Origin: Bombus terrestris
Lineage: Eukaryota; Arthropoda; Insecta; Hymenoptera; Apidae
Assembly: GCF_910591885.1 (NCBI RefSeq)
Contig: NW_025963556.1
Span: forward strand, 3,038,001 to 3,102,000
Length of the DNA stretch: 64,000 bases
Reading direction: 5' to 3'
Position 1 is the stretch's first letter; each line of letters begins with the position of its first letter. Below are positions 42,411 through 55,755 of the stretch, in pieces. The notes below the pieces were generated by a model. That model was not told the origin of the DNA and did no database searches. It saw only the letters and a list, made by a program, of their open reading frames with translations. A program made the position numbers and the translations under genes.

Positions 42411-44916
42411 TTCGTTATAACGTATGACGTTATGCAGTATTACGATATAACGTATGACGTTATGCAGTATTAGGATATAACGTATGACGTCATGTAGTAT
42501 TACTTTATGACGTATGCCGTCATGTAGTATTACTTTATAACGTATGACGTCATGTAGTATTTCCTTATAACGTATGACGTTATGTAGTATTACGATATAA
42601 CGTATGACGTTATGCAGTACTACGTTATAACGTATGACGTTATGTAGTGTTACGTTATAACGTATGACGTTATGTATTAGTACGATATAACGTATGACGT
42701 TATGCAGTATGAGGTTATAACGTATGACGTCATGTAGTTTTGCGTTATAACGTATGACGTCATGTAGTATTAGGTTATAACGTATGCCGTCATGTAGTAT
42801 TACGTTATAACATATGACGTCATGTAGTAATACGATATAACGTACAACGTTATATAGAATTACGATATAACGCACAACGTTATGTCGTATTACGTTATAA
42901 CGTATCATGTCATGTAGTATTACGTTATTACGAATAACGTTATATTGTGTTACCTTATAACGTGTGACCTTTTGTTGTATTACGTTATAACGTATAAAGA
43001 CATGTAGTATTACGTTGTAACGTATGACGTCATGTAGTATTACTTTATGACGTATGACGTCATGTAGTATTATGCTATAACATATGCCGTCATGTAGTAG
43101 TACGTTATAACACATGACGTCATGTAATATTACGATATAACGTACAGCGTTATATAGAATTACGATATAACGCACAACGTTATGTCGTATTACGTTATAC
43201 CGTATGACGTTATATTGTGTTACTTTATGACGTATGACGTCATGTAGTATTACTTTATGACGTATGCCGTAATGTAGTATTACGTTATAACATATGGCGT
43301 CATGTAGTAATACGATATAACGTACAACGTTATATAGAATTACGATATAACGCACAACGTTATGTCGTATTACGTTATAACGTATCATGTCATGTAGTAT
43401 TACGTTATAACGAATGACGTTATGGAGTATTACGTTATAACGTATGACGCCATGTGGTATTACGTTATTACGAATAACGTTATATTATGTTACTTTATGA
43501 CATATGACGTCATGTAGTATTACTTTATGACGTATGACGTCATGTAGTATTACTTTATGACGTATGACGTCATGTAGTATTACTTTATGACGTATGACGT
43601 CATGTAGTATTACTTTATGACGTATGACGTTATGTAGTGTTACGTTATAACGTATGACGTTATGTATTAGTACGATATAACGTATGACGTTATGCAGTAT
43701 GAGGTTATAACGTATGACGTCATGTAGTTTTGCGTTATAACGTATGACGTCATGTAGTATTAGGTTATAACGTATGCCGTCATGTAGTATTACGTTATAA
43801 CATATGACGTCATGTAGTAATACGATATAACGTACAACGTTATATAGAATTACGATATAACGCACAACGTTTTGTCGTATTACGTTATAACGTATCATGT
43901 CATGTAGTATTACGTTATTACGAATAACGTTATATTGTGTTACCTTATAACGTGTGACCTTTTGTTGTATTACGTTATAACGTATAAAGACATGTAGTAT
44001 TACGTTGTAACGTATGACGTCATGTAGTATTACTTTATGACGTATGACGTCATGTAGTATTATGTTATAACATATGCCGTCATGTAGTATTACGTTATAA
44101 CATATGACGTCATGTAATATTACGATATAACGTACAGCGTTATATAGAATTACGATATAACGCACAACGTTATGTCGTATTACGTTATACCGTATGACGT
44201 TATATTGTGTTACTTTATGACGTATGGCGTCATGTAGTATTACTTTATGACGTATGACGTCATGTAGTATTACTTTATGACGTATGACGTCATGTAGTAT
44301 TACTTTATGACGTATGACGTCATGTAGTATTACTTTATGACGTATGACGTCATGTAGTATTACTTTATGACATATGACGTCATGTAGTATTACTTTATGA
44401 CGTATGACGTCATGTAGCATTACTTTATGACGTATGACGTCATGTAGTATTTCGTTATAACGTATGACGTTATGCAGTATTACGATATAACGTATGACGT
44501 TATGCAGTATTAGGTTATAACGTATGACGTCATGTAGTATTACTTTATGACGTATGACGTCATGTAGTATTACTTTATGACGTATGACGTCATGTAGTAT
44601 TTCGTTTTAACGTACAACGTTATATAGAATTACGATATAACGCACAACGTTATGTCGTATTACGTTATAACTTATCATGTCATGTAGTATTACGTTATAA
44701 CGTATGACGTTATGTAGTATTACGTTATTACGAATAACGTTATATTGTGTAACTTTATAACGTATGACCTTATGTTGTATTACGTTATAACGTATAAAGA
44801 CATGTAGTATTACGTTATAACGTATGACGTCATGTGGTATTACGTTATTACGAATATCGTAATATTGTATTACTTTATGACGTATGACGTCATGTAGTAT
44901 TACTATATGACGTATG

Positions 44917-45003
44917 ACGTCATGTAGTATTACTATATGACGTATGACGTCATGTAGTATTACTACATGACGTCATACGTCATATAGTAATACTACATGA
45001 CGT
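44917..45003 (-). repeat. Inverted monomer hairpin, second copy
   Basis: The same 42-bp arms and ATT loop recur exactly 5698 bp after the first hairpin, inside the second copy of the 5.7-kb tandem duplication. The inversion therefore predates that duplication. Confidence 0.95.
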
Positions 45004-45325
45004 ATGACGTCATGTAGTATTAGGTTATAACGTATGAAGTTATGTATTATTACGATATAACGTATGACGTTAAGCAGTATTAGGTTATAACGTATGACGT
45101 TATGTAGTATTAGGTTATAACGTATGGCGTTATGTAGTATTACGATATAACGTATGACGTTATGCACTACTACGTTATAACGTATGACGTTATGTAGTGT
45201 TACGTTATAATGTATGACGTTATGTAGCATTACGGTATTTCGAACAACGTTGTATTGTGTTACTTTATAACGTATGACGTTATGTAGTGTTACGTTATAA
45301 CGTATGACGCCGTGTAGTATTACGT

Positions 45326-45335
45326 TATAAGTATA
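45326..45335 (+). other. 1-bp register slip, subtype b
   Basis: Same deletion, followed by ACATTATG. It is 5698 bp from its counterpart at 39628. Confidence 0.93.
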
Positions 45336-46393
45336 ACATTATGTAGTATCACGTTATAGCGTATGACGTCATGTAGTATTACGTTATTACGAATATCGTA
45401 ATATTGTGTTACTTTATGACGTATGACGTCATGTAGTATTACTTTATAACGTATGACGTCATGTAGTATTTCCTTATAACGTATGACGTTATGTAGTATT
45501 ACGATATAACGTATGACGTTATGCAGTACTACGTTATAACGTATGACGTTATGTAGTGTTACGTTATAACGTATGACGTTATGTATTAGTACGATATAAC
45601 GTATGACGTTATGCAGTATGACGTTATAACGTATGACGTCATGTAGTTTTGCGTTATAACGTATGACGTCATGTAGTATTAGGTTATAACGTATGCCGTC
45701 ATGTAGTATTACGTTATAACATATGACGTCATGTAGTAATACGATATAACGTACAACGTTATATAGAATTACGATATAACGCACAACGTTATGTCGTATT
45801 ACGTTATAACGTATCATGTCATGTAGTATTACGTTATTACGAATAACGTTATATTGTGTTACCTTATAACGTGTGACCTTTTGTTGTATTACGTTATAAC
45901 GTATAAAGACATGTAGTATTACGTTGTAACGTATGACGTCATGTAGTATTACTTTATGACGTATGACGTCATGTAGTATTATGCTATAACATATGCCGTC
46001 ATGTAGTAGTACGTTATAACATATGACGTCATGTATTATTACGATATAACGTACAGCGTTATATAGAATTACGATATAACGCACAACGTTATGTCGTATT
46101 ACGTTATACCGTATGACGTTATATTGTGTTACTTTAAGACGTATGACGTCATGTAGTATTACTTTATGACGTATGCCGTAATGTAGTATTACGTTATAAC
46201 ATATGACGTCATGTAGTAATACGATATAACGTACAACGTTATATAGAATTACGATATATCGCACAACGTTATGTCGTATTACGTTATAACGTATCATGTC
46301 ATGTAGTATTACGTTATAACGAATGACGTTATGTAGTATTACGTTATAACGTATGACGCCATGTGGTATTACGTTATTACGAATAACGTTATA

Positions 46394-47383
46394 TTATGTT
46401 ACTTTATGACATATGACGTCATGTAGTATTACTTTATGACGTATGACGTCATGTAGTATTACTTTATGACGTATGACGTCATGTAGTATTACTTTATGAC
46501 GTATGACGTCATGTAGTATTACTTTATGACGTATGACGTTATGTAGTGTTACGTTATAACGTATGACGTTATGTATTAGTACGATATAACGTATGACGTT
46601 ATGCAGTATGAGGTTATAACGTATGACGTCATGTAGTTTTGCGTTATAACGTATGACGTCATGTAGTATTAGGTTATAACGTATGCCGTCATGTAGTATT
46701 ACGTTATAACATATGACGTCATGTAGTAATACGATATAACGTTGTACGTTATATCGTATTACGATATAACGCACAACGTTATGTCGTATTACGTTATAAC
46801 GTATCATGTCATGTAGTATTACGTTTTTACGAATAACGTTATATTGTGTTACCTTATAACGTGTGACCTTTTGTTGTATTACGTTATAACGTATAAAGAC
46901 ATGTAGTATTACGTTGTAACGTATGACGTCATGTAGTATTACTTTATGACGTATGACGTCATGTAGTATTATGTTATAACATATGCCGTCATGTAGTATT
47001 ACGTTATAACATATGACGTCATGTAATATTACGATATAACGTACAGCGTTATATAGAATTACGATATAACGTACAACGTTATGTCGTATTACGTTATACC
47101 GTATGACGTTATATTGTGTTACTTTATGACGTATGGCGTCATGTAGTATTACTTTATGACGTATGCCGTCATGTAGTATTACGTTATAATATATGACGTC
47201 ATGTAGTAATACGATATAACGTACAACGTTATATAGAATTACGATATAACGCACAACGTTATGTCGTATTACGTTATAACGTATCATGTCATGTAGTATT
47301 ACGTTATAACGAATGACGTTATGGAGTATTACGTTATAACGTATGACGCCATGTGGTATTACGTTATTACGAATAACGTTATA
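46394..47383 (+). repeat. Short unit opening super-unit III, 990 bp
   Basis: It equals the unit at 54403 in length and shares with it the private variant GTTGTACGTT (here near 46741), absent from the related units at 9893 and 22490. It also carries the TATAATATATG super-unit marker. Confidence 0.92.
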
Positions 47384-47389
47384 TTATGT

Positions 47390-47750
47390 TACTTTATGAC
47401 ATATGACGTCATGTAGTATTACTTTATGACGTATGACGTCATGTAGTATTACTTTATGACGTATGACGTCATGTAGTATTACTTTATGACGTATGACGTC
47501 ATGTAGTATTACTTTATGACGTATGACGTCATGTAGTATTACTTTATGACGTATGACGTCATGTAGTATTACTTTATGACGTATGACGTCATGTAGTATT
47601 ACTTTATGACGTATGACGTCATGTAGTATTACTTTATGACGTATGACGTCATGTAGTATTACTTTATGACGTATGACGTCATGTAGTATTACTTTATGAC
47701 GTATGACGTCATGTAGCATTACTTTATGACGTATGACGTCATGTAGTATT
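47390..47750 (+). repeat. Canonical run, about 12 monomers
   Basis: It opens the 2309-bp unit of super-unit III. The GTAGCATT variant near 47715 is retained. Confidence 0.93.
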
Positions 47751-48624
47751 TCGTTATAACGTATGACGTTATGCAGTATTACGATATAACGTATGACGTT
47801 ATGCAGTATTAGGTTATAACGTATGACGTCATGTAGTATTACTTTATGACGTATGACGTCATGTAGTATTACTTTATGACGTATGACGTCATGTAGTATT
47901 ACTTTATGACGTATGACGTCATGTAGTATTTCGTTTTAACGTACAACGTTATATAGAATTACGATATAACGCACAACGTTATGTCGTATTACGTTATAAC
48001 TTATCATGTCATGTAGTATTACGTTATAACGTATGACGTTATGTAGTATTACGTTATTACGAATAACGTTATATTGTGTAACTTTATAACGTATGACCTT
48101 ATGTTGTATTACGTTATAACGTATAAAGACATGTAGTATTACGTTATAACGTATGACGTCATGTGGTATTACGTTATTACGAATATCGTAATATTGTATT
48201 ACTTTATGACGTATGACGTCATGTAGTATTACTATATGACGTATGACGTCATGTAGTATTACTATATGACGTATGACGTCATGTAGTATTACTATATGAC
48301 GTATGACGTCATGTAGTATTAGGTTATAACGTATGAAGTTATGTATTATTACGATATAACGTATGACGTTAAGCAGTATTAGGTTATAACGTATGACGTT
48401 ATGTAGTATTAGGTTATAACGTATGGCGTTATGTAGTATTACGATATAACGTATGACGTTATGCACTACTACGTTATAACGTATGACGTTATGTAGTGTT
48501 ACGTTATAATGTATGACGTTATGTAGCATTACGGTATTTCGAACAACGTTGTATTGTGTTACTTTATAACGTATGACGTTATGTAGTGTTACGTTATAAC
48601 GTATGACGCCGTGTAGTATTACGT

Positions 48625-48634
48625 TATAAGTATA
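48625..48634 (+). other. 1-bp register slip, subtype b
   Basis: Same deletion, followed by ACATTATG. Spacing from the previous copy is 3299 bp. Confidence 0.93.
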
Positions 48635-49692
48635 ACATTATGTAGTATCACGTTATAGCGTATGACGTCATGTAGTATTACGTTATTACGAATATCGTAA
48701 TATTGTGTTACTTTGTGACGTATGACGTCATGTAATATTGCTTTATGACGTATGACGTCATGTAGTATTTCCTTATAACGTATGACGTTATGTAGTATTA
48801 CGATATAACGTATGACGTTATGCAGTACTACGTTATAACGTATGACGTTATGTAGTGTTACGTTATAACGTATGACGTTATGTATTAGTACGATATAACG
48901 TATGACGTTATGCAGTATGAGGTTATAACGTATGACGTCATGTAGTTTTGCGTTATAACGTATGACGTCATGTAGTATTAGGTTATAACGTATGCCGTCA
49001 TGTAGTATTACGTTATAACATATGACGTCATGTAGTAATACGATATAACGTACAACGTTATATAGAATTACGATGTAACGCACAACGTTATGTCGTATTA
49101 CGTTATAACGTATCATGTCATGTAGTATTACGTTATTACGAATAACGTTATATTGTGTTACCTTATAACGTGTGACCTTTTGTTGTATTACGTTATAACG
49201 TATAAAGACATGTAGTATTACGTTGTAACGTATGACGTCATGTAGTATTACTTTATGACGTATGACGTCATGTAGTATTATGCTATAACATATGCCGTCA
49301 TGTAGTAGTACGTTATAACATATGACGTCATGTAATATTACGATATAACGTACAGCGTTATATAGAATTACGATATAACGCACAACGTTATGTCGTATTA
49401 CGTTATACCGTATGACGTTATATTGTGTTACTTTATGACGTATGACGTCATGTGGTATTACTTTATGACGTATGCCGTAATGTAGTATTACGTTATAACA
49501 TATGACGTCATGTAGTAATACGATATAACGTACAACGTTATATAGAATTACGATATATCGCACAACGTTATGTCGTATTACGTTATAACGTATCATGTCA
49601 TGTAGTATTACGTTATAACGAATGACGTTATGGAGTATTACGTTATAACGTATGACGCCATGTGGTATTACGTTATTACGAATAACATTATA

Positions 49693-51042
49693 TTATGTTA
49701 CTTTATGACATATGACGTCATGTAGTATTACTTTATGACGTATGACGTCATGTAGTATTACTTTATGACGTATGACGTAATGTAGTATTACTTTATGACG
49801 TATGACGTCATGTAGTATTACTTTATGACGTATGACGTCATGTAGTATTATGTTATAACATATGCCGTCATGTAGTATTACGTTAAAACATATGACGTCA
49901 TGTAGTATTACGATATAACGTACAGCGTTATATAGAATTACGATATAACGCACAACGTTATGTCGTATTACGTTATACCGTATGACGTTATATTGTGTTA
50001 CTTTATGACGTATGACGTCATGTAGTATTACTTTATGACGTATGACGTCATGTAGTATTATGTTATAACGTATGACGTCATGTAGTATTACGTTATAACA
50101 TATGACGTCATGTAGTAATACGATATAACGTACAACGTTATATAGAATTACGATATAACGCACAACGTTGTGTCGTATTACGTTATAACTTATCATGTCA
50201 TGTAGTATTACGTTATAGCGTATGACGTCATGTACTATTACGTTATTACGAATTTCGTAATATTGTGTTACTTTATGACGTATGACGTCATGTAGTATTA
50301 CTTTATGACGTATGACGTCATGTAGTATTACTTTATGACGTATGACGTCATGTAGTATTACTTTATGACGTATGACGTCATGTAGTATTAGGTTATAACG
50401 TATGACGTTATGTAGTATTACGATATAACGTATGACGTTAAGCAGTATTAGGATATAACGTATGACGTTATGTAGTATTAGGTTATAACGTATGACGTAA
50501 TGTAGTTTTACGTTACAACGTATGACGTTATGTAGTATTACGTTACCACGAATAACGTTATATTGTGTTACTTTATAACGTGTGACCTTTTGTTGTATCA
50601 CGTTATAACGTATAAAGACATGTAGTATTACGTTGTAACGTATGACGTCATGTAGTATTACTTTATAACATATGCCGTCATGTAGTATTACGTTATAACA
50701 TATGACGTCATGTAGTATTACGATATAACATACAGCGTTATATAGAATTACGATATAACGCACAACGTTATGTCGTATTACGTTATACCGTATGACGTTA
50801 TATTGTGTTACTTTATGACGTATGCCGTCATGTAGTATTACGTTATAACATATGACGTCATGTAGTAATACGATATAACGTACAACGTTACATAGAATTA
50901 CGATATAACGCACAACGTTATGTCGTATTACGTTATAACGTATCATGTCATGTAGTATTATGTTATAACGAATGACGTTATGGAGTATTACGTTATAACG
51001 TATGACGTCATGTGGTATTACGTTATTACGAATAACGTTATA
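49693..51042 (+). repeat. Higher-order unit, 1350 bp
   Basis: It is equal in length to the units at 13432 and 57762. ACGTAATGTAG near 49776 is shared with 57846 but not with 13432, which groups this copy with super-unit IV. Confidence 0.91.
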
Positions 51043-52407
51043 TTATGTTACGTCATGTAGTATTACTTTATGACGTGTGACGTCATGTAGTATTACTTTG
51101 TGACGTATGACGTCATGTAGTATTACTTTATGACGTATGACGTCATGTAGTATTACTTTATGACGTATGACGTCATGTAGTATTTCGTTATAACGTATGA
51201 CGTTATGCAGTATTACGATATAACGTATGACGTTATGCGGTATTAGGTTATAACGTATGACGTTATGGAGTATTACGTTATAACGTATGACGTCATGTAC
51301 TATTACGTTATTACGAATTTCGTAATATTGTGTTACTTTATGACGTATGACGTCATGTAGTATTACTTTATGACGTATGACGTCATGTAGTATTACTTTA
51401 TGACGTATGACGTCATGTAGTATTACTTTATGACGTATGACGTCATGTAGTATTACGATATAACGTACAACGTTATATAGAATTACGATATAACGCACAA
51501 CGTTATGTCGTATTACGTTATAACATATCATGTCATGTAGTATTACGTTATAACGTATGACGTTATGTAGTATTACGTTATTACGAATAACGTTATATTG
51601 TGTAACTTTATAACGTATGACCTTATGTTGTATTACGTTATAACGTATAAAGACATGTAGTATTACGTTATAACGTATGACGTCATGAGGTATTACGCTA
51701 TTACGAATATCGTAATATTGTATGACTTTATGACGTATGACGTCATGTAGTATTAGGTTATAACGTATGACGTTATGTATTATTACGATATAACGTATGA
51801 CGTTAAGCAGTATTAGGTTAAAACGTATGACGTTATGTAGTATTAGGTTATAACGTATGACGTAATGTAGTTTTACGTTACAACGTATGACGTTATGTAG
51901 TATTACGTTACCACGAATAACGTTATATTGTGTTACTTTATAACGTGTGACCTTTTGTTGTATCACGTTATAACGTATAAAGACATGTAGTATTACGTTG
52001 TAACGTATGGCGTCATGTAGTATTACTTTATAACATATGCCGTCATGTAGTATTACGTTATAACATATGACGTCATGTAGTATTACGATATAACATACAG
52101 CGTTATATAGAATTACGATATAACGCACAACGTTATGTCGTATTACGTTATACCGTATGACGTTATATTGTGTTACTTTATGACGTATGCCGTCATGTAG
52201 TATTACGTTATAACATATGACGTCATGTAGTAATACGATATAACGTACAACGTTACATAGAATTACGATATAACGCACAACGTTATGTCGTATTACGTTA
52301 TAACGTATCATGTCATGTAGTATTATGTTATAACGAATGACGTTATGGAGTATTACGTTATAACGTATGACGTCATGTGGTATTACGTTATTACGAATAA
52401 CGTTATA
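51043..52407 (+). repeat. Fused higher-order unit, 1365 bp, with 225-bp deletion junction
   Basis: The left end equals the 285-bp mini-unit, but near 51296 the sequence jumps directly into the middle of the following unit. In the right-hand copy the same two points are 225 bp further apart (59112-59396 plus the start of 59397). The fusion removes a boundary module and 15 half-units. Confidence 0.9.
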
Positions 52408-52722
52408 TTATGTTACGTCATGTAGTATTACTTTATGACGTATGACGTCATGTAGTATTACTTTGTGACGTATGACGTCATGTAGTATTACTTTGTGACG
52501 TATGACGTCATGTTGTATTACTTTATGACGTATGACGTCATGTAATATTACTTTATGACGTATGACGTCATGTAGTATTTCGTTATAACGTATGACGTTA
52601 TGCAGTATTACGATATAACGTATGACGTTATGCGGTATTAGGTTATAACGTATGACGTTATGGAGTATTACGTTATAACGTATGACGTCATGTGGTATTA
52701 CGTTATTACGAATAACGTTATA
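52408..52722 (+). repeat. Mini-unit, 315 bp
   Basis: It lies between two A-A half-unit junctions, is 21 half-units long, and is equal to 60702-61016. It carries two CTTTGTGACG monomers and a CATGTTGTATT variant. Confidence 0.9.
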
Positions 52723-53337
52723 TTATGTTACGTCATGTAGTATTACTTTATCACGTATGAAGTCATGTAGTATTACTTTATGACGTATGACGTCATGTAG
52801 TATTACTTTATGACGTATGACGTCATGTAGTATTACTACATGACGTATGACGTCATGTAGTATTACTTTATGACGTATGACGTCATGTAGTATTACTTTA
52901 TGACGTATGACGTCATGTAGTATTTCGTTATAACGTATGACGTTATGCAGTATTACGATATAACGTATGACGTTATGCAGTATTAGGTTATAACGTATGA
53001 CGTCATGTAGTATTACTTTATGACGTATGACGTCATGTAGTATTACTTTATGACGTATGACGTCATGTAGTATTTCGTTTTAACGTACAACGTTATATAG
53101 AATTACGATATAACGCACAACGTTATGTCGTATTACGTTGTAACTTATCATGTCATGTAGTATTACGTTATAACGTATGACGTTATGTAGTATTACGTTA
53201 TTACGAATAACGTTATATTGTGTAACTTTATAACGTATGACCTTATGTTGTATTACGTTATAACGTATAAAGACATGTAGTATTACGTTATAACGTATGA
53301 CGTCATGTGGTATTACGTTATTACGAATAACGTTATA
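52723..53337 (+). repeat. Higher-order unit, 615 bp
   Basis: An A-A junction is followed by CTTTATCACG and TATGAAGTC variants. A CTACATGAC monomer gives a 12-bp-arm hairpin at 52820-52846. It aligns to 61017 onward at an offset of 8294 bp until about 53.33 kb. Confidence 0.88.
52820..52846. repeat. Short 12-bp-arm hairpin (CTACATGAC monomer)
   Basis: Arms 52820-52831 and 52835-52846 are reverse complements around ATT. The counterpart at about 61130 reads CTATATGAC, so this may be a single T to C change or a trace of an inverted monomer. Confidence 0.75.
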
Positions 53338-54402
53338 TTATGTTACGTCATGTAGTATTACTTTATCACGTATGAAGTCATGTAGTATTACTTTATGACG
53401 TATGACGTCATGTAGTATTACTTTATGACGTATGACGTCATGTAGTATTACTTTATAACGTATGACGTCATGTAGTATTTCCTTATAACGTATGACGTTA
53501 TGTAGTATTACGATATAACGTATGACGTTATGCAGTACTACGTTATAACGTATGACGTTATGTAGTGTTACGTTATAACGTATGACGTTATGTATTAGTA
53601 CGATATAACGTATGACGTTATGCAGTATGAGGTTATAACGTATGACGTCATGTAGTTTTGCGTTATAACGTATGACGTCATGTAGTATTAGGTTATAACG
53701 TATGCCGTCATGTAGTATTACGTTATAACATATGACGTCATGTAGTAATACGATATAACGTACAACGTTATATAGAATTACGATATAACGCACAACGTTA
53801 TGTCGTATTACGTTATAACGTATCATGTCATGTAGTATTACGTTATTACGAATAACGTTATATTGTGTTACCTTATAACGTGTGACCTTTTGTTGTATTA
53901 CGTTATAACGTATAAAGACATGTAGTATTACGTTGTAACGTATGACGTCATGTAGTATTACTTTATGACGTATGACGTCATGTAGTATTATGCTATAACA
54001 TATGCCGTCATGTAGTAGTACGTTATAACATATGACGTCATGTATTATTACGATATAACGTACAGCGTTATATAGAATTACGATATAACGCACAACGTTA
54101 TGTCGTATTACGTTATACCGTATGACGTTATATTGTGTTACTTTAAGACGTATGACGTCATGTAGTATTACTTTATGACGTATGCCGTAATGTAGTATTA
54201 CGTTATAACATATGACGTCATGTAGTAATACGATATAACGTACAACGTTATATAGAATTACGATATATCGCACAACGTTATGTCGTATTACGTTATAACG
54301 TATCATGTCATGTAGTATTACGTTATAACGAATGACGTTATGTAGTATTACGTTATAACGTATGACGCCATGTGGTATTACGTTATTACGAATAACGTTA
54401 TA
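53338..54402 (+). repeat. Higher-order unit, 1065 bp, remnant of the 5.7-kb segment
   Basis: An A-A junction is followed by CTTTATCACG and TATGAAGTC variants. From about 53.44 kb it copies the end of the unit at 43485 (offset 8009 bp). Here only the last part of the 5.7-kb segment is kept, without slip or inverted monomer. Confidence 0.89.
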
Positions 54403-55392
54403 TTATGTTACTTTATGACATATGACGTCATGTAGTATTACTTTATGACGTATGACGTCATGTAGTATTACTTTATGACGTATGACGTCATGTAGTATTA
54501 CTTTATGACGTATGACGTCATGTAGTATTACTTTATGACGTATGACGTTATGTAGTGTTACGTTATAACGTATGACGTTATGTATTAGTACGATATAACG
54601 TATGACGTTATGCAGTATGAGGTTATAACGTATGACGTCATGTAGTTTTGCGTTATAACGTATGACGTCATGTAGTATTAGGTTATAACGTATGCCGTCA
54701 TGTAGTATTACGTTATAACATATGACGTCATGTAGTAATACGATATAACGTTGTACGTTATATAGAATTACGATATAACGCACAACGTTATGTCGTATTA
54801 CGTTATAACGTATCATGTCATGTAGTATTACGTTTTTACGAATAACGTTATATTGTGTTACCTTATAACGTGTGACCTTTTGTTGTATTACGTTATAACG
54901 TATAAAGACATGTAGTATTACGTTGTAACGTATGACGTCATGTAGTATTACTTTATGACGTATGACGTCATGTAGTATTATGTTATAACATATGCCGTCA
55001 TGTAGTATTACGTTATAACATATGACGTCATGTAATATTACGATATAACGTACAGCGTTATATAGAATTACGATATAACGTACAACGTTATGTCGTATTA
55101 CGTTATACCGTATGACGTTATATTGTGTTACTTTATGACGTATGGCGTCATGTAGTATTACTTTATGACGTATGCCGTCATGTAGTATTACGTTATAATA
55201 TATGACGTCATGTAGTAATACGATATAACGTACAACGTTATATAGAATTACGATATAACGCACAACGTTATGTCGTATTACGTTATAACGTATCATGTCA
55301 TGTAGTATTACGTTATAACGAATGACGTTATGGAGTATTACGTTATAACGTATGACGCCATGTGGTATTACGTTATTACGAATAACGTTATA
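54403..55392 (+). repeat. Short unit opening super-unit IV, 990 bp
   Basis: This is a copy of 46394-47383 at an offset of 8009 bp, including GTTGTACGTT near 54751 and the TATAATATATG marker. Confidence 0.92.
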
Positions 55393-55755
55393 TTATGTTA
55401 CTTTATGACATATGACGTCATGTAGTATTACTTTATGACGTATGACGTCATGTAGTATTACTTTATGACGTATGACGTCATGTAGTATTACTTTATGACG
55501 TATGACGTCATGTAGTATTACTTTATGACGTATGACGTCATGTAGTATTACTTTATGACGTATGACGTCATGTAGTATTACTTTATGACGTATGACGTCA
55601 TGTAGTATTACTTTATGACGTATGACGTCATGTAGTATTACTTTATGACGTATGACGTCATGTAGTATTACTTTATGACGTATGACGTCATGTAGTATTA
55701 CTTTATGACGTATGACGTCATGTAGCATTACTTTATGACGTATGACGTCATGTAG
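55390..55755 (+). repeat. Canonical run, about 12 monomers
   Basis: This is the 8009-bp-offset copy of the run at 47390, with the same copy number and variant. Confidence 0.93.

Larger units (their letters stand above)
40696..43484 (+). repeat. Higher-order unit, 2789 bp, first half of 5.7-kb tandem copy 2
   Basis: It matches 35028-37786 plus one monomer in the canonical run (about 16 copies at 41937-42410). The slip is at 41817-41826. Confidence 0.93.
35028..46393 (+). repeat. 5.7-kb direct tandem duplication
   Basis: 35028-40695 (5668 bp) and 40696-46393 (5698 bp) are adjacent, colinear copies that differ by one canonical monomer and scattered substitutions. Both carry one slip of each subtype and the inverted monomer. 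A third copy lies at 16882-22489 (5608 bp), and a truncated one begins at 30559. Confidence 0.93.
43485..46393 (+). repeat. Higher-order unit, 2909 bp, second half of 5.7-kb tandem copy 2
   Basis: It matches 37787-40695 at an offset of 5698 bp, including the inverted monomer (44917-45003) and the slip at 45326-45335. From about 45.43 kb it also aligns rightward to about 53.44 kb at an offset of 8009 bp. Confidence 0.93.
47384..49692 (+). repeat. Higher-order unit, 2309 bp, with register slip
   Basis: This is a copy of the units at 11123 and 23930. It has about 12 canonical monomers, three CTATATGAC monomers (48232-48321), and the slip at 48625-48634. CTTTGTGACG just after the slip is shared with the copy at 55393. 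Confidence 0.93.

Noticed and set aside
35028..46393. Mobile element or composite transposon behind the multi-kilobase duplications
   Set aside because: There is no transposase, no terminal inverted repeats and no target-site duplication. Lengths are multiples of 15 less the slip, so unequal exchange within the satellite is sufficient.
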